A stretch of DNA of 64,000 bases from Kangiella aquimarina DSM 16071 (GTDB lineage Bacteria; Pseudomonadota; Gammaproteobacteria; Enterobacterales; Kangiellaceae), in assembly GCF_000374105.1 (NCBI RefSeq), contig NZ_KB893650.1, forward strand, positions 738,862 through 802,861, written 5' to 3'. The notes under the pieces are model-generated. The model saw only the letters and a program-made list of their open reading frames with translations. It was not told where the DNA came from and ran no database searches. Shown one piece after another: positions 18,003 to 27,957 of the stretch; positions within the stretch are counted from its first letter, which is position 1; every line of letters begins with the position of its first letter. Both the position numbers and the translations under genes were made by a program.

Positions 18003-18235
18003 ATGCTTTAACCTGTCAAGTAATTAGTTCTAAGTAATTCAAATTTAAAGAAATGACAAGTCATATATGCATTGCTTTGTTTAAAATATAACCAGTTGAT
18101 TTCTATTGATTGTATCAAAATGTATCAATTAATTGGTACAAAATGCATACAAAAAGTAATGCGGATCTGACTCGATCTTTTGTTTAATTTTGTGATACAG
18201 TTCGCACAACTCGAACTCGATAGAGGTTATCTCCC
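18003..18235 (+). promoter_or_regulatory. AT-rich leader of the chaperone-usher operon with palindromic motifs
   Basis: This gene-free stretch leads the fimbrial-type operon. It holds a near-perfect 20-bp palindrome at 18121-18140 (TGTATCAATT / AATTGGTACA, one mismatched pair), flanked by further copies of TGTATC or its complement (18112-18117, 18147-18152 in degenerate form, and GATACA at 18194-18199). This suggests a cooperative regulator-binding region. An AGAGG ribosome site lies 9 bp before the first gene. I could not assign -35 and -10 boxes with confidence. Confidence 0.45.
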
Positions 18236-18766
18236 ATGAATTATTTGAAAAGAACTGCTTTAGCTTTTGGTTTATTGCCAGCTTTTGCTGTTGCTCCTGT
18301 AGCCAATGCAGCATCATTAGACGTTGATGTAGACATCGCTCTACCAAACGTTGTTATTTTATATGGTTACACAGACATTGATTTGACCATGACTGCAGAT
18401 CAGTTTGGTCCTCTACTAGATTCAAACTGTACAGCTGATGACTGTTCAGTAGCTGATACAGCTCCAAAGTCGGGTGTTATTAACAACGGTTCAGTAGATC
18501 TTGCATTCACAAACAATGCAGCCGGTACTAATCCAACAATCACATTAGACAACAGCTGGGGTGTTCGTAGCTTCGGTTATACTGCTTTGTCACCAACTAT
18601 TACTGATAATGGTAGTGATGCACCAGTTGGCAACTTGGCTATTCAGCAAATTACTACCCCTTCTGCTTCACTACAAACTGGTTCTGTATCTTTTGATTTA
18701 GACTTGTCGCAAATCAGCACTAACAACGTGCGTGCTAGCTACACAATCACTGTAGTAGGCTCTTAA
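18236..18766 (+). CDS. Exported subunit-like protein, probable major pilin of a chaperone-usher system
   Basis: A 176-residue exported protein with a signal peptide (cleavage after VANA, about residue 23). The mature part is acidic, lacks lysine-rich regions and is rich in Asn, Thr, Ser, Ala and Asp, with two cysteines close together (NCTADDC) and a beta-strand pattern ending in SYTITVVGS. It is not recognisable as a named pilin family. The pilin role is inferred from order (first gene of an operon with a chaperone and an usher), export, small size and beta-rich composition. A strong terminator-like hairpin begins 38 bp after its stop, consistent with excess production of this subunit over the downstream genes. 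Confidence 0.6.
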   Translation: MNYLKRTALAFGLLPAFAVAPVANAASLDVDVDIALPNVVILYGYTDIDLTMTADQFGPLLDSNCTADDCSVADTAPKSGVINNGSVDLAFTNNAAGTNPTITLDNSWGVRSFGYTALSPTITDNGSDAPVGNLAIQQITTPSASLQTGSVSFDLDLSQISTNNVRASYTITVVGS

Positions 18767-18790
18767 TATCGAGTTTGCAGGTCTATTCAA

Positions 18791-19429
18791 ATGTTTGCCT
18801 GTGCAAAAAAGCCGAGCATGAGTTGTTCGGCTTTTTTTGTCTTAAGCCTTGTATCGGCGATCGGTTTACTGTGCGCCGGTAAGGCTGGCGCTGCACAGCA
18901 GGAAACTGCGCGCTGCGAATCATCGCGACTATCGATTCAGCTTAGACGTGGTGACTTAGCCGGAACAGGTAACAATAGCGCTTCGCAATCCATTGGTATC
19001 AATACCACCAAAACTGGCCAGGTAACGATTGGTACCCCAATTGATTTAAATATCGCTGCTGATGTTGGTAGCAACTTTAATGGTATTGTCACAACTGACA
19101 CCAGTGACTGGGTGTGGAGAGCAACAGCTACCAATGGTGGTGGCTTTAAAGGTTTTTTGACAGCCCAATTTGTTTTTAGTGGTCTGGCAATTGGCGACAA
19201 TAAAATATGTAGTGGTCCAAACTCATGCCTGACGGTGACTAATGTTGAAAGCATTGTTACCAACCTTGAATATAAGCAGGGTAGTGGCAAGTTACTGTCA
19301 GCTGAGGGCCGAGTAAGACTGACCGTCGATGTCAGTCAGGCCAATGAGTCGGGTAATTATCGATCAAATCTATCGGTCAGTATTTATGATAATTGGAACG
19401 GTAACCAAGCGCTGATAGACTGTATTTAG
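18791..19429 (+). CDS. Exported subunit-like protein, possible minor pilin or tip subunit
   Basis: A 212-residue exported protein of unknown family. The signal peptide includes SAFFVLSLVSAIGLL and ends near GKAGA. The mature protein begins with a cysteine-containing strand (ARCESSRLSIQL), contains ICSGPNSC and ends ALIDCI, so it has four cysteines able to form disulfides. Gly, Asn, Thr and Ser are abundant, typical of secreted beta proteins. The start at 18791 has GCAGG 9 bp ahead; an alternative ATG at 18818 lies inside the hairpin that spans 18805-18838 and has no ribosome site. In either case its first codons are built from a terminator-like structure. Tip or minor subunit is inferred from context only. 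Confidence 0.55.
   Translation: MFACAKKPSMSCSAFFVLSLVSAIGLLCAGKAGAAQQETARCESSRLSIQLRRGDLAGTGNNSASQSIGINTTKTGQVTIGTPIDLNIAADVGSNFNGIVTTDTSDWVWRATATNGGGFKGFLTAQFVFSGLAIGDNKICSGPNSCLTVTNVESIVTNLEYKQGSGKLLSAEGRVRLTVDVSQANESGNYRSNLSVSIYDNWNGNQALIDCI
18805..18838 (+). terminator. Terminator-like hairpin overlapping the start of the second subunit gene
   Basis: AAAAAAGCCGAGCA / TGTTCGGCTTTTTT forms a 14-bp stem (one G-U pair) around a TGAGT loop and ends in seven U. By form it is an intrinsic terminator. It lies within codons 5-16 of the frame beginning at 18791, after the putative major pilin gene, so it should attenuate transcription into the second subunit, chaperone and usher genes. Confidence 0.75.
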
Positions 19430-19453
19430 TTTTCAGCATAAAAAGAGCCCGCT

Positions 19454-20305
19454 ATGAACTCTCAATCTCACCCTTGTAACCTGTTAAAAATATTGGCTTT
19501 TGTGTTTTTTCTTCTTCTGTCGGAAAGCGCTGTTGCTGCTCAAAATTTAGAGCCAAAGTTAGCCATTTCACCATCACGCATCGAAATGTCGCCAGAGAAA
19601 AAAGCGACAGAAAGTATTACGGTACTGAACCTTGGCAGTAGCCCAATGCAAGTAGAAGTCTATATCCAAAACTGGGACTTTGACGCTAATAACAACTATC
19701 GTGCATTACCGCCTAATGAACAAAGCCTTGATCAATGGCTGATCATTAATCCTGTTCGACTAACCATTCCAGCCAAAAGCCAGCAGACCGTGCGTCTGGC
19801 TGTGCGCCCAAGAGTTAAACCTGAAGATGGTGAGCATCGAGCGATGGTTTTTTTCCGTCAGCTCAATGATCAGGGTAAGGGGCTGAATTATAAGTTTAAT
19901 GTAGGTGTTCCGATTTATGCTTATTTTGGTGAAGTTAAACGTGAATCGGAGCTTCTTGGAATGGACTTTGATCCAATCAAGTTGCAATTTGTTTTCGATA
20001 TTGCCAACAAAGGTAATGCCTATGTGCGCCCTGAAGGTGTCTTCATAGCCATGAAAGCAACTGATGCAGGTTCTGACGCCGACATACTAAAGAAACTCGA
20101 CCTGGAAAAAATGACAGTTGATGGTCTGGGAGCTCTTGCCAGCGGCAAGCTTGCTGCAAAACCTGTTTTCGCTGGTACGCGTCGTCAGGTGCTTTCAGCT
20201 GTGCCAATTAAAGAAATATTAAATGAGTCCTATGTAGTTGCTATCAAAGCCAAAATAGGACAACAAACTTTTACAGAAGTCTATCGCATTAACATTGGGG
20301 AATAA
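19454..20305 (+). CDS. Periplasmic fimbrial chaperone-like protein (PapD-type fold)
   Basis: A 283-residue exported protein, likely the chaperone that donates a strand to pilus subunits. It has a signal peptide (about residues 1-28, ending AVAA), then an immunoglobulin-like N-domain with family marks: ISPSRIEMSP carrying the conserved Arg, TESITVLNLGSSPMQVEVYI, and RLTIPAKSQQTVRLAVRP, the G1-strand type of region. The second domain (about 150-283) is poorly conserved. It is longer than FimC or PapD (about 230) and only distantly similar, resembling the alternate/alpha chaperones. It sits between two subunit-like genes and the usher, 8 bp before the usher start. Confidence 0.78.
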   Translation: MNSQSHPCNLLKILAFVFFLLLSESAVAAQNLEPKLAISPSRIEMSPEKKATESITVLNLGSSPMQVEVYIQNWDFDANNNYRALPPNEQSLDQWLIINPVRLTIPAKSQQTVRLAVRPRVKPEDGEHRAMVFFRQLNDQGKGLNYKFNVGVPIYAYFGEVKRESELLGMDFDPIKLQFVFDIANKGNAYVRPEGVFIAMKATDAGSDADILKKLDLEKMTVDGLGALASGKLAAKPVFAGTRRQVLSAVPIKEILNESYVVAIKAKIGQQTFTEVYRINIGE

Positions 20306-20313
20306 GTTTCACA

Positions 20314-22992
20314 TTGAAAACGATTTTATGGACAAAATTGCTTTTGTCAGGGCTACTATTGTGCTTGCCCCTGGCTGCTTATTCTCAAACATCTTCTTCA
20401 GCACAGACACAAATACAAAGTAATCCTTTTCCTGAAAAACAGCAGAAAGACTCGCTGGATTTACACCGTCCGGTTGATGTACAGACTGCTTATTTTGACG
20501 CTGCAAGTTCTGGCTATGGTGGTGGTCGTTCCTATGGCTTCCGCAAGATTCTGGTTGGTCTTGAGGTTAACAATAAAGAAGTTCTGGTTCTCGACATCGT
20601 TCAGACTGAAAGTGATTACCTGGTGCCTATCAAGGAAGTCTTTCCTGTCATTCAAGCAAGTTATACTCTTGAGCATGGTGTTTTAACCATACGAGTTCCT
20701 GGCAGTGAAGTTGAAATGTCTTCGCGGGTAACTTACCGAATTGATGGTGAGTTATGGGCGTCGCTTGGAACCCTCAACGAATACCTAAAAGTTAATGCCC
20801 GTTTTGATCCGGCAAAGTATGCAGTAACCTTTCTACCACCCTGGCAGGAAGAAACCAAAAAGACTGATGCTCCTGCTGAATCTCTAGAGGTTGAGTTTGG
20901 ACCAGACCCTTTCAGTCTGCGTCAGATTCGTTTAACTCATGAAGTCCAGGGCGTGGAAAAAGATGACGAAGCATTAGAGTTTGATATCTTAACTGAGCGC
21001 AGTGAGTTGGTAGCAACAGGATCAGCTGCAGAAGGGTCATGGCTAATTGATGCCGAGAAAGTGAATGACGAAAGCTGGAAGCTTGACGATTATTTCTGGA
21101 CTAAAAGAAGTGATCATCACCAGTGGCTGATTGGTAAACAGACAGTCAGTCCATCGGTTATTTCACCTGCGGTGACCATGACGGGGGGGCAATATTTCTA
21201 TAGTAATCAGGCCATTCCATACAACGCTTATCAGGATATTTCCCAGTCCAGCTTTTTTCGCGAATTAGGTAATTCTGTACAGCGTATTCGAGGTACTGCA
21301 GAACCGGGTGCAATTGCCGAACTTTATGTTAATAATCAATTGGTTGGTGAAACATTTGTGCGGCTCGATGGGACCTATGATTTCGGAGAGTTTAGAACCG
21401 AATCAAGCCTGTTTAATGAAATTGAAGTGGTCATTCTTGACCCGGTGAATCGCTCTGAACTGGAAAGGCAGCTAAAAACCCGAGCAAGCTCAGATTATCT
21501 GCTAAATGAAGGACAAGTAGTTACCAGTGTGGCGCTCGGCAGAAAGGGAAACTGGCTTGACCCAGATTATGTCAATCAGGGCAATGCAGGTATGTTTCTT
21601 TATCGCTACGGTATTTCTGATAGTACGACCGTCGAGGCCGGATATTTACTTGATGACACCTCTGTAACTACTACCGGAATTGTTTCATCTCTGGGTAATA
21701 ACTTTGTTGGGGCAATGCGTGTTGCCGACAGAAATAATGCCATTGCAACACAGTTAGAACTGGATGGTTTTGGTAAACATTGGCGTTTGTCGACCTTTGT
21801 ACGCCAGGAAGAAGCTAACTTTTATGAAGGGCGTGACGAGAAAGTCACCTCGGCCAATGGTTATTATTACTATACCCCCGACCCTTCCTTACGATTAGAG
21901 CTTTTGGGGCGTTACCAAGAAACGGGAGATAAGGTCAGCTATGTCAAACCGGGTATTTTTTACAGTCCCAGTTACAATTTTTCGGTAGGAACACGCCCTG
22001 ATGCGGATGGCGATTATCGTACCGAGCTTTTTTACCGACCTTCTCAGGATGCGCGTTTTCGTATCACTCACAAACCTGATGAGCAAACGGGGCGATTTGA
22101 GTGGAATGCATCTGATAATGTGAATGGTTATATGTCGGGTCGTATGTATAAAGATACCATTGGTAACCAAACTTACGAAAATACCATTATTGAGAAGGCC
22201 GTTGGTTTTTATTGGTACCCTGATAGTTGGACTGACTACCGTCAGTTTCGATTTGAGCTGAATCATTCGAATGAATACGGTGTGGGAGTATTTACGGAGT
22301 ATCGTACTCAGTTAATGCCCGGAGTTTATTTTGATCTAAGATTACGTGATGCTGATCCACAGTTTGATGGTGGGTTATCTGCGTTTGCGCGAATTTCAAT
22401 GGACTTTGCAGTGGCTAAAGGCAGCCTGGTCCCGAGTAGCAACCGACTGGCTTACAATACAGCGGGCACCATTGCTGGAACCATCAAAACCGATGGAGAC
22501 TGTTCTGAACTTGAACATGTTAGTCTGTTATTAAATGGGGTCGCATACAAGGTTCCGGTGAAAGCCTGTACCTTCTACCTCGATTATGTGACTCCAGGTC
22601 TCTACAAGGTCATGCTGGATGGAGAATTTATGCCGATTGATATGGTGCCGGAAGGCAAGAGTCATGTGATAAAGGTTGCGCCATCCTCTGTGACAAATGT
22701 GGATTTTGTCGTTAATTCAGAATACAGCGCTATGGGGCAGCTCAAATCTGCAACGGGGCAGGCTTTATCCAATGTCAGATTAACTCTGTTTAACGAGAAG
22801 GGGGAAATCATGACAGAAACTCTGACTGATCAGTTTGGCTATTACAGAGTTGATGGTCTGGTGAATGGCAACTACACCATTAGTGTTGTGGGAATTGGTG
22901 GTCAAAAACTTGCAGAGCGAACTTTTAGCATTGATGGTGACTTCCTGTTTGGTGTTGATATCATCATGCCGCCATCACTGCCACGACAATAG
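20314..22992 (+). CDS. Outer-membrane usher-like protein with C-terminal carboxypeptidase-regulatory domain
   Basis: An 892-residue secreted beta-barrel protein, probably the usher that assembles and exports the subunits. A signal peptide (about 1-25) is followed by an N-terminal domain (about 60-165: KILVGLEVNNKEVLVL, LVPIKEVFPVI) resembling a periplasmic amidase-N/Cu-amine-oxidase-N type fold. A plug-like segment (about 320-380) has VQRIRGTAEPGAIAELYVNN, then come many beta strands (about 395-740) and a C-terminal carboxypeptidase-regulatory-like domain (about 805-880, YYRVDGLVNGNYTISVVG). Start is a TTG; no ATG or GTG is in frame before the upstream stop. GGGGA lies 12 bp away. It is clearly usher-like but does not match classical FimD or PapC in detail. 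Confidence 0.78.
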   Translation: MKTILWTKLLLSGLLLCLPLAAYSQTSSSAQTQIQSNPFPEKQQKDSLDLHRPVDVQTAYFDAASSGYGGGRSYGFRKILVGLEVNNKEVLVLDIVQTESDYLVPIKEVFPVIQASYTLEHGVLTIRVPGSEVEMSSRVTYRIDGELWASLGTLNEYLKVNARFDPAKYAVTFLPPWQEETKKTDAPAESLEVEFGPDPFSLRQIRLTHEVQGVEKDDEALEFDILTERSELVATGSAAEGSWLIDAEKVNDESWKLDDYFWTKRSDHHQWLIGKQTVSPSVISPAVTMTGGQYFYSNQAIPYNAYQDISQSSFFRELGNSVQRIRGTAEPGAIAELYVNNQLVGETFVRLDGTYDFGEFRTESSLFNEIEVVILDPVNRSELERQLKTRASSDYLLNEGQVVTSVALGRKGNWLDPDYVNQGNAGMFLYRYGISDSTTVEAGYLLDDTSVTTTGIVSSLGNNFVGAMRVADRNNAIATQLELDGFGKHWRLSTFVRQEEANFYEGRDEKVTSANGYYYYTPDPSLRLELLGRYQETGDKVSYVKPGIFYSPSYNFSVGTRPDADGDYRTELFYRPSQDARFRITHKPDEQTGRFEWNASDNVNGYMSGRMYKDTIGNQTYENTIIEKAVGFYWYPDSWTDYRQFRFELNHSNEYGVGVFTEYRTQLMPGVYFDLRLRDADPQFDGGLSAFARISMDFAVAKGSLVPSSNRLAYNTAGTIAGTIKTDGDCSELEHVSLLLNGVAYKVPVKACTFYLDYVTPGLYKVMLDGEFMPIDMVPEGKSHVIKVAPSSVTNVDFVVNSEYSAMGQLKSATGQALSNVRLTLFNEKGEIMTETLTDQFGYYRVDGLVNGNYTISVVGIGGQKLAERTFSIDGDFLFGVDIIMPPSLPRQ

Positions 22993-23127
22993 CCCTATAA
23001 ATACGGGCTTTGGGCTTGATCTAAAGGGGTTGTAAGCGTATGATCGCGCTTCTTTAAATCTTGAGTGGTGTTTGGCGCAGTTTAGGTCTGTTGCCCGAAT
23101 GGCGACTCGCAACAAGAGAGCACTATT

Positions 23128-23337
23128 ATGAAGCAAGGTATTCACCCAGAATATAAAACTGTAACTGCAACTTGCAGCTGCGGTAATGTTATCGAAGTTG
23201 GTTCTACAGGCTCAGACGTTAACTTAGACGTTTGTTCAGCTTGCCACCCATTCTATACAGGTAAGCAGAAGATTGTTGACTCAGGTGGCCGTGTAGACCG
23301 TTTCCGTAAGCGTTTCGGTAGCCGTAAATTGAAATAA
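23128..23337 (+). CDS. rpmE: 50S ribosomal protein L31 (zinc-binding type)
   Basis: Ribosomal protein L31, 69 residues. The cysteine pattern CSC (residues 16 and 18) and CSAC (37 and 40) marks the zinc-containing C+ form. It begins [19 protein letters not shown] and has the [17 protein letters not shown] signature. A ribosome site (AGAG) sits about 8 bp ahead. It is a single-gene unit closed by a strong terminator, and normally neighbours priA. Confidence 0.98.
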   Translation: MKQGIHPEYKTVTATCSCGNVIEVGSTGSDVNLDVCSACHPFYTGKQKIVDSGGRVDRFRKRFGSRKLK

Positions 23338-23365
23338 GCAATCGATACATTTACGCGATAGATAT

Positions 23366-23397
23366 AAAAAAGGCACTTTCGAAAAGTGCCTTTTTTT
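23366..23397. terminator. Bidirectional rho-independent terminator
   Basis: Stem AAAAAGGCACTTT / AAAGTGCCTTTTT with a CGA loop, with U-runs in both directions, between convergent rpmE and mrcA. Confidence 0.92.
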
Positions 23398-23429
23398 ATG
23401 GCTGCTATTTATAAGCTAGTTACTAGAAG

Positions 23430-26072
23430 TTAGAAAATAGAGCCAGGATCAGTTGTCTGCTCCTGCTCCTCTTCCTGTTCAGATTGATTCTGCAACTGCT
23501 TTAGCTCTTCATCCAGTTGCTTCTCCAGAGCCTCTCTGGAAGACTCGCCATTGGTTTCACTGTCAGTAGAAGACTTTTCCAAAAGACGCATCAATTCATC
23601 ATCAAACAGCTCATCAATCGGCTCTTCGCGCTGCTGCGTATTATAGATGGTATTGAAGTCTTCCTGATCCTGCTGCGCTACTTCAGTCGGTACATTATCA
23701 TCACGGAAGTATTCAAATATGGCATTGGTCTGGCCAAGTGCTGCAAGTTTACCTGTTTCTGGATCAATCTTAGTCGAAACTACGCCTGGAGGCTGGATCA
23801 TTTCTTTTGAAGGAGTACCTTCAAGAACTTGCTCCATGAAAGTTGCCCAGATCGGCAAGGCTGCTCGTCCGCCATATTCGTATTGGCCAAGACTGCGTCG
23901 GTGGTCAGAAAAACCTACCCATGCGCTAGCTACCAGGTCTCGATTAAAACCAGAGAACCAGGCATCTTTATAATCATTGGCTGTACCGGTTTTTCCCGCA
24001 AGATCGCTGCGCTTAAGTAAGGAGCTATTACGACGGGCCAACTGAGTAGTGGCGGTTCCGCTGTGAATGACATCCTTCATCATGTCGTAAATTATGAAAG
24101 CATCCCTTGGGTCGACCACTTGCTTTGCAATTCTATCTTCAGGCATTGGCAAAGCAGGCTCATTACGAATTTCAGGGGAGAATTTCTGCTCACGAATCTG
24201 GTTTTCGATGCGCATCTGCTCGCACTCATCACAAACCAGCATTGGGCTGGCCTGATATAAGATATCTCCTACAGAGGAGCTGATTTCTTTAATGTAGTAG
24301 GGTTCGACCTGATAGCCGCCATTTGCCAGAACTGCGTATGCGGAAGCCATCTCAAGAGGAGTGAAGCTCGCGGTTCCAAGAGCCAAAGACTGGTATGGGT
24401 CCATATGTTCATCGGGTAAGCCGAGGTTAACCAGAAACTGCTCGGCGTAATCGGCACCGATGGCATCAATAAGGCGAGTAGAAATGGTATTAATTGAACG
24501 CTTAAGACCAATTCTCAGGCGAGTTGGACCATTGTATTTCAAGTTGTCATTTTGTGGACGCCATACTTCATCGATAGACTCATTAACTCTAACGAAAGGG
24601 GCATCATTAACCAGACTCGCAGCGGTAAAGCCTTTAGAAAATGCTGCGGCATAAATAAAGGGCTTTATGTTAGAGCCTGGTTGGCGGCGAGCCTGAGTGA
24701 CCAGGTTAAATTTATTGGAGGCAAAATCGAAACCGCCCACCAGAGCCGTAATCGAACCATCGTGTGGACTCAAGGCTACAAATCCAGCAGATGCTTCGGG
24801 TATTTGTGAAAGATGCCATTGGTCTTCTGCAACCTTAAGAATACGGATGATACTGCCGGCACTGACAATATCTGAGGCTTTTTCAGGTTTGTTACCAATT
24901 CGTGAATCACTGATGAACTTTGCTGCCCATTCCAAGCCTGGCCATTCAATCTTCAGCAACTGATTGTCTTTGCTTAATACCTCAATCGATTTCTCATCAA
25001 CATTGAGCACGACCGCTGGCAAAAGTGGGCCAATGGTCGGAGTGCTATCCAGCAAAGTCAGCAGACCTTCTCTATCATTGGCATTGAATTCTTCAAGAAT
25101 AAGCTCAGGACCTTTGTAGCCATGACGACGGTCATACTCCAGCAGACCTTCGCGTAAGGCTTGGCTTGCCGCTTTTTGTTGCTGTGATTCAATGGTTGTT
25201 TGGACAATAAGCCCCTGATTATAGGCGACATCGCGTCCAAATTTTTCAATCACATCGAGACGCGCCATTTCTGCAACATACGGTGCTTCAAGATCGAGAT
25301 CTGCAGTGTGTTTTTTAGCTGATAATGGGGTCGCAATCGCTTCTTCATACTCCGCCTGGTCAATATAATTTTGCTCCACCATACGGCTGAGAACCAGATT
25401 ACGACGCTGGAATGCTCGCTCAGGATTTGAAATCGGATTGTATGCTGACTCACCCTTGAGTAGACCTGCCATCATTGCGGCCTGTGGAAGGGTCAATTCA
25501 GTCAGATCCTTGCCATAATAAACTTGAGCTGCAGCGCCAAGGCCATAAGCACGATGACTGAAATGAACTTTATTGACGTAAATTTCAAGGATTTCTTCTT
25601 TACTCAGCTCTTCTTCCATTTTGATGGCCAAGAACATCTCAACCAGTTTGCGCTGTAATCGTTGATCCCGAGTCAGGAACATATTACGGGCGGTCTGCAT
25701 GGTAAGAGTACTTGCCCCTTCAGAAAACTCGCCACTGAACAGGGCTACCTTGATCACGCGCAATAAACCTTGAATATCGACCCCGCCATGTTCAAAAAAA
25801 CGTTGATCTTCTGTGGCAATAAGCGCATTAATAAAGTCTTGAGGAACTTGCTCCAGTTCGACAGGAACTCGGCGGACGTCACCAAACTCACCGATTAGTT
25901 TCCCGTCAGCGGTATAAATTCTCATTGGAGTCTGAAATTTTACATTCTTGAGAGAATCGATTGCGGGTACTTGAGGCGCTGAAAAGAGGTAAGCTCCAAG
26001 AACGATTAAAACCATAAATATTGTGAGTAGACTCACAAAAAAGGCTATTTTCTTCAATATATTGATGGTCAT
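23430..26072 (-). CDS. mrcA: Penicillin-binding protein 1A
   Basis: A bifunctional class A peptidoglycan synthase of 880 residues. It has a membrane anchor (about 8-30), a glycosyltransferase domain with the catalytic Glu in ATEDQRFFEHGGVD (about 87) and GASTLTMQTARN, an OB-like insertion (about 320-420), and a transpeptidase domain with SNIK (about 465), an SxN-type motif and KTGTANDYKDAWF (about 697). The tail (about 800-880) is acidic and Glu/Gln-rich. It is divergent from pilM with a 242-bp spacer, as in Pseudomonas and Vibrio. Confidence 0.97.
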   Translation of the reverse strand: MTINILKKIAFFVSLLTIFMVLIVLGAYLFSAPQVPAIDSLKNVKFQTPMRIYTADGKLIGEFGDVRRVPVELEQVPQDFINALIATEDQRFFEHGGVDIQGLLRVIKVALFSGEFSEGASTLTMQTARNMFLTRDQRLQRKLVEMFLAIKMEEELSKEEILEIYVNKVHFSHRAYGLGAAAQVYYGKDLTELTLPQAAMMAGLLKGESAYNPISNPERAFQRRNLVLSRMVEQNYIDQAEYEEAIATPLSAKKHTADLDLEAPYVAEMARLDVIEKFGRDVAYNQGLIVQTTIESQQQKAASQALREGLLEYDRRHGYKGPELILEEFNANDREGLLTLLDSTPTIGPLLPAVVLNVDEKSIEVLSKDNQLLKIEWPGLEWAAKFISDSRIGNKPEKASDIVSAGSIIRILKVAEDQWHLSQIPEASAGFVALSPHDGSITALVGGFDFASNKFNLVTQARRQPGSNIKPFIYAAAFSKGFTAASLVNDAPFVRVNESIDEVWRPQNDNLKYNGPTRLRIGLKRSINTISTRLIDAIGADYAEQFLVNLGLPDEHMDPYQSLALGTASFTPLEMASAYAVLANGGYQVEPYYIKEISSSVGDILYQASPMLVCDECEQMRIENQIREQKFSPEIRNEPALPMPEDRIAKQVVDPRDAFIIYDMMKDVIHSGTATTQLARRNSSLLKRSDLAGKTGTANDYKDAWFSGFNRDLVASAWVGFSDHRRSLGQYEYGGRAALPIWATFMEQVLEGTPSKEMIQPPGVVSTKIDPETGKLAALGQTNAIFEYFRDDNVPTEVAQQDQEDFNTIYNTQQREEPIDELFDDELMRLLEKSSTDSETNGESSREALEKQLDEELKQLQNQSEQEEEQEQTTDPGSIF

Positions 26073-27381
<1,309 letters not shown>

Positions 27382-27382
<1 letters not shown>

Positions 27383-27957
27383 TGGCACGCATTAACTTAC
27401 TCGACTGGCGTGAGGAACTGCGTCAGGAGCGACAAAAAGAATTCTTTATTACTTTATTTTTAATGGCAATTCTTGCTGGCCTGATTTGGTTCTTGGTGCA
27501 TTCAGTTATGGCGTCAAGAATTGAGAGTCAGCAAGCCAGAAATCAGTTTCTGGAAACTGAATTAAGACAGCTTGATCGTCAAATTGCTGAAATTAATAAG
27601 TTGGAGAAACAACGTGAAGAATTAATCAAGCGTATGGATCTGATTCAGGGGTTGCAGCAAAGCCGTCCAGAGGTGGTACGTATGTTTGATGAGTTAGTGA
27701 ACGTTGTTCCGGAGGGTATCAATTTAACAACTTGGGAGAGGAAAGGTACAAACCTAACTTTTACCGGGCAGGCGGAAACAACACCTCGTATATCGGAGTT
27801 TATGCGTAAAATGGACGCTGCAGAGCGTTTAAAAACCCAAGCTTTAAGAGATGTTAATAAAGATGATAAAGGTATGCCAGCCCAAAACTTTGTTTTAGAT
27901 GCTGAGCAAATAACCCCAGGCCTTGAAAATAATGGCCAGCAGGAAGGAGGTCAATAA
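27382..27957 (+). CDS. pilN: Type IV pilus assembly protein PilN
   Basis: An inner-membrane alignment-complex protein of 191 residues. The N-terminus (ARINLLDWREELR) is the conserved PilM-binding motif (INLLxWR). One membrane helix (about 23-42) is followed by a coiled coil (about 45-90) and a ferredoxin-like periplasmic domain. It forms a heterodimer with PilO. Translation is coupled to pilM and pilO through TAATG overlaps. Confidence 0.95.

Noticed and set aside
22991-23009. AGCCC/GGGCT hairpin after the usher as a terminator
   Set aside because: The stem is only 5 bp with a 9-base loop and only two U after it; too weak to call, although some terminator is expected there.
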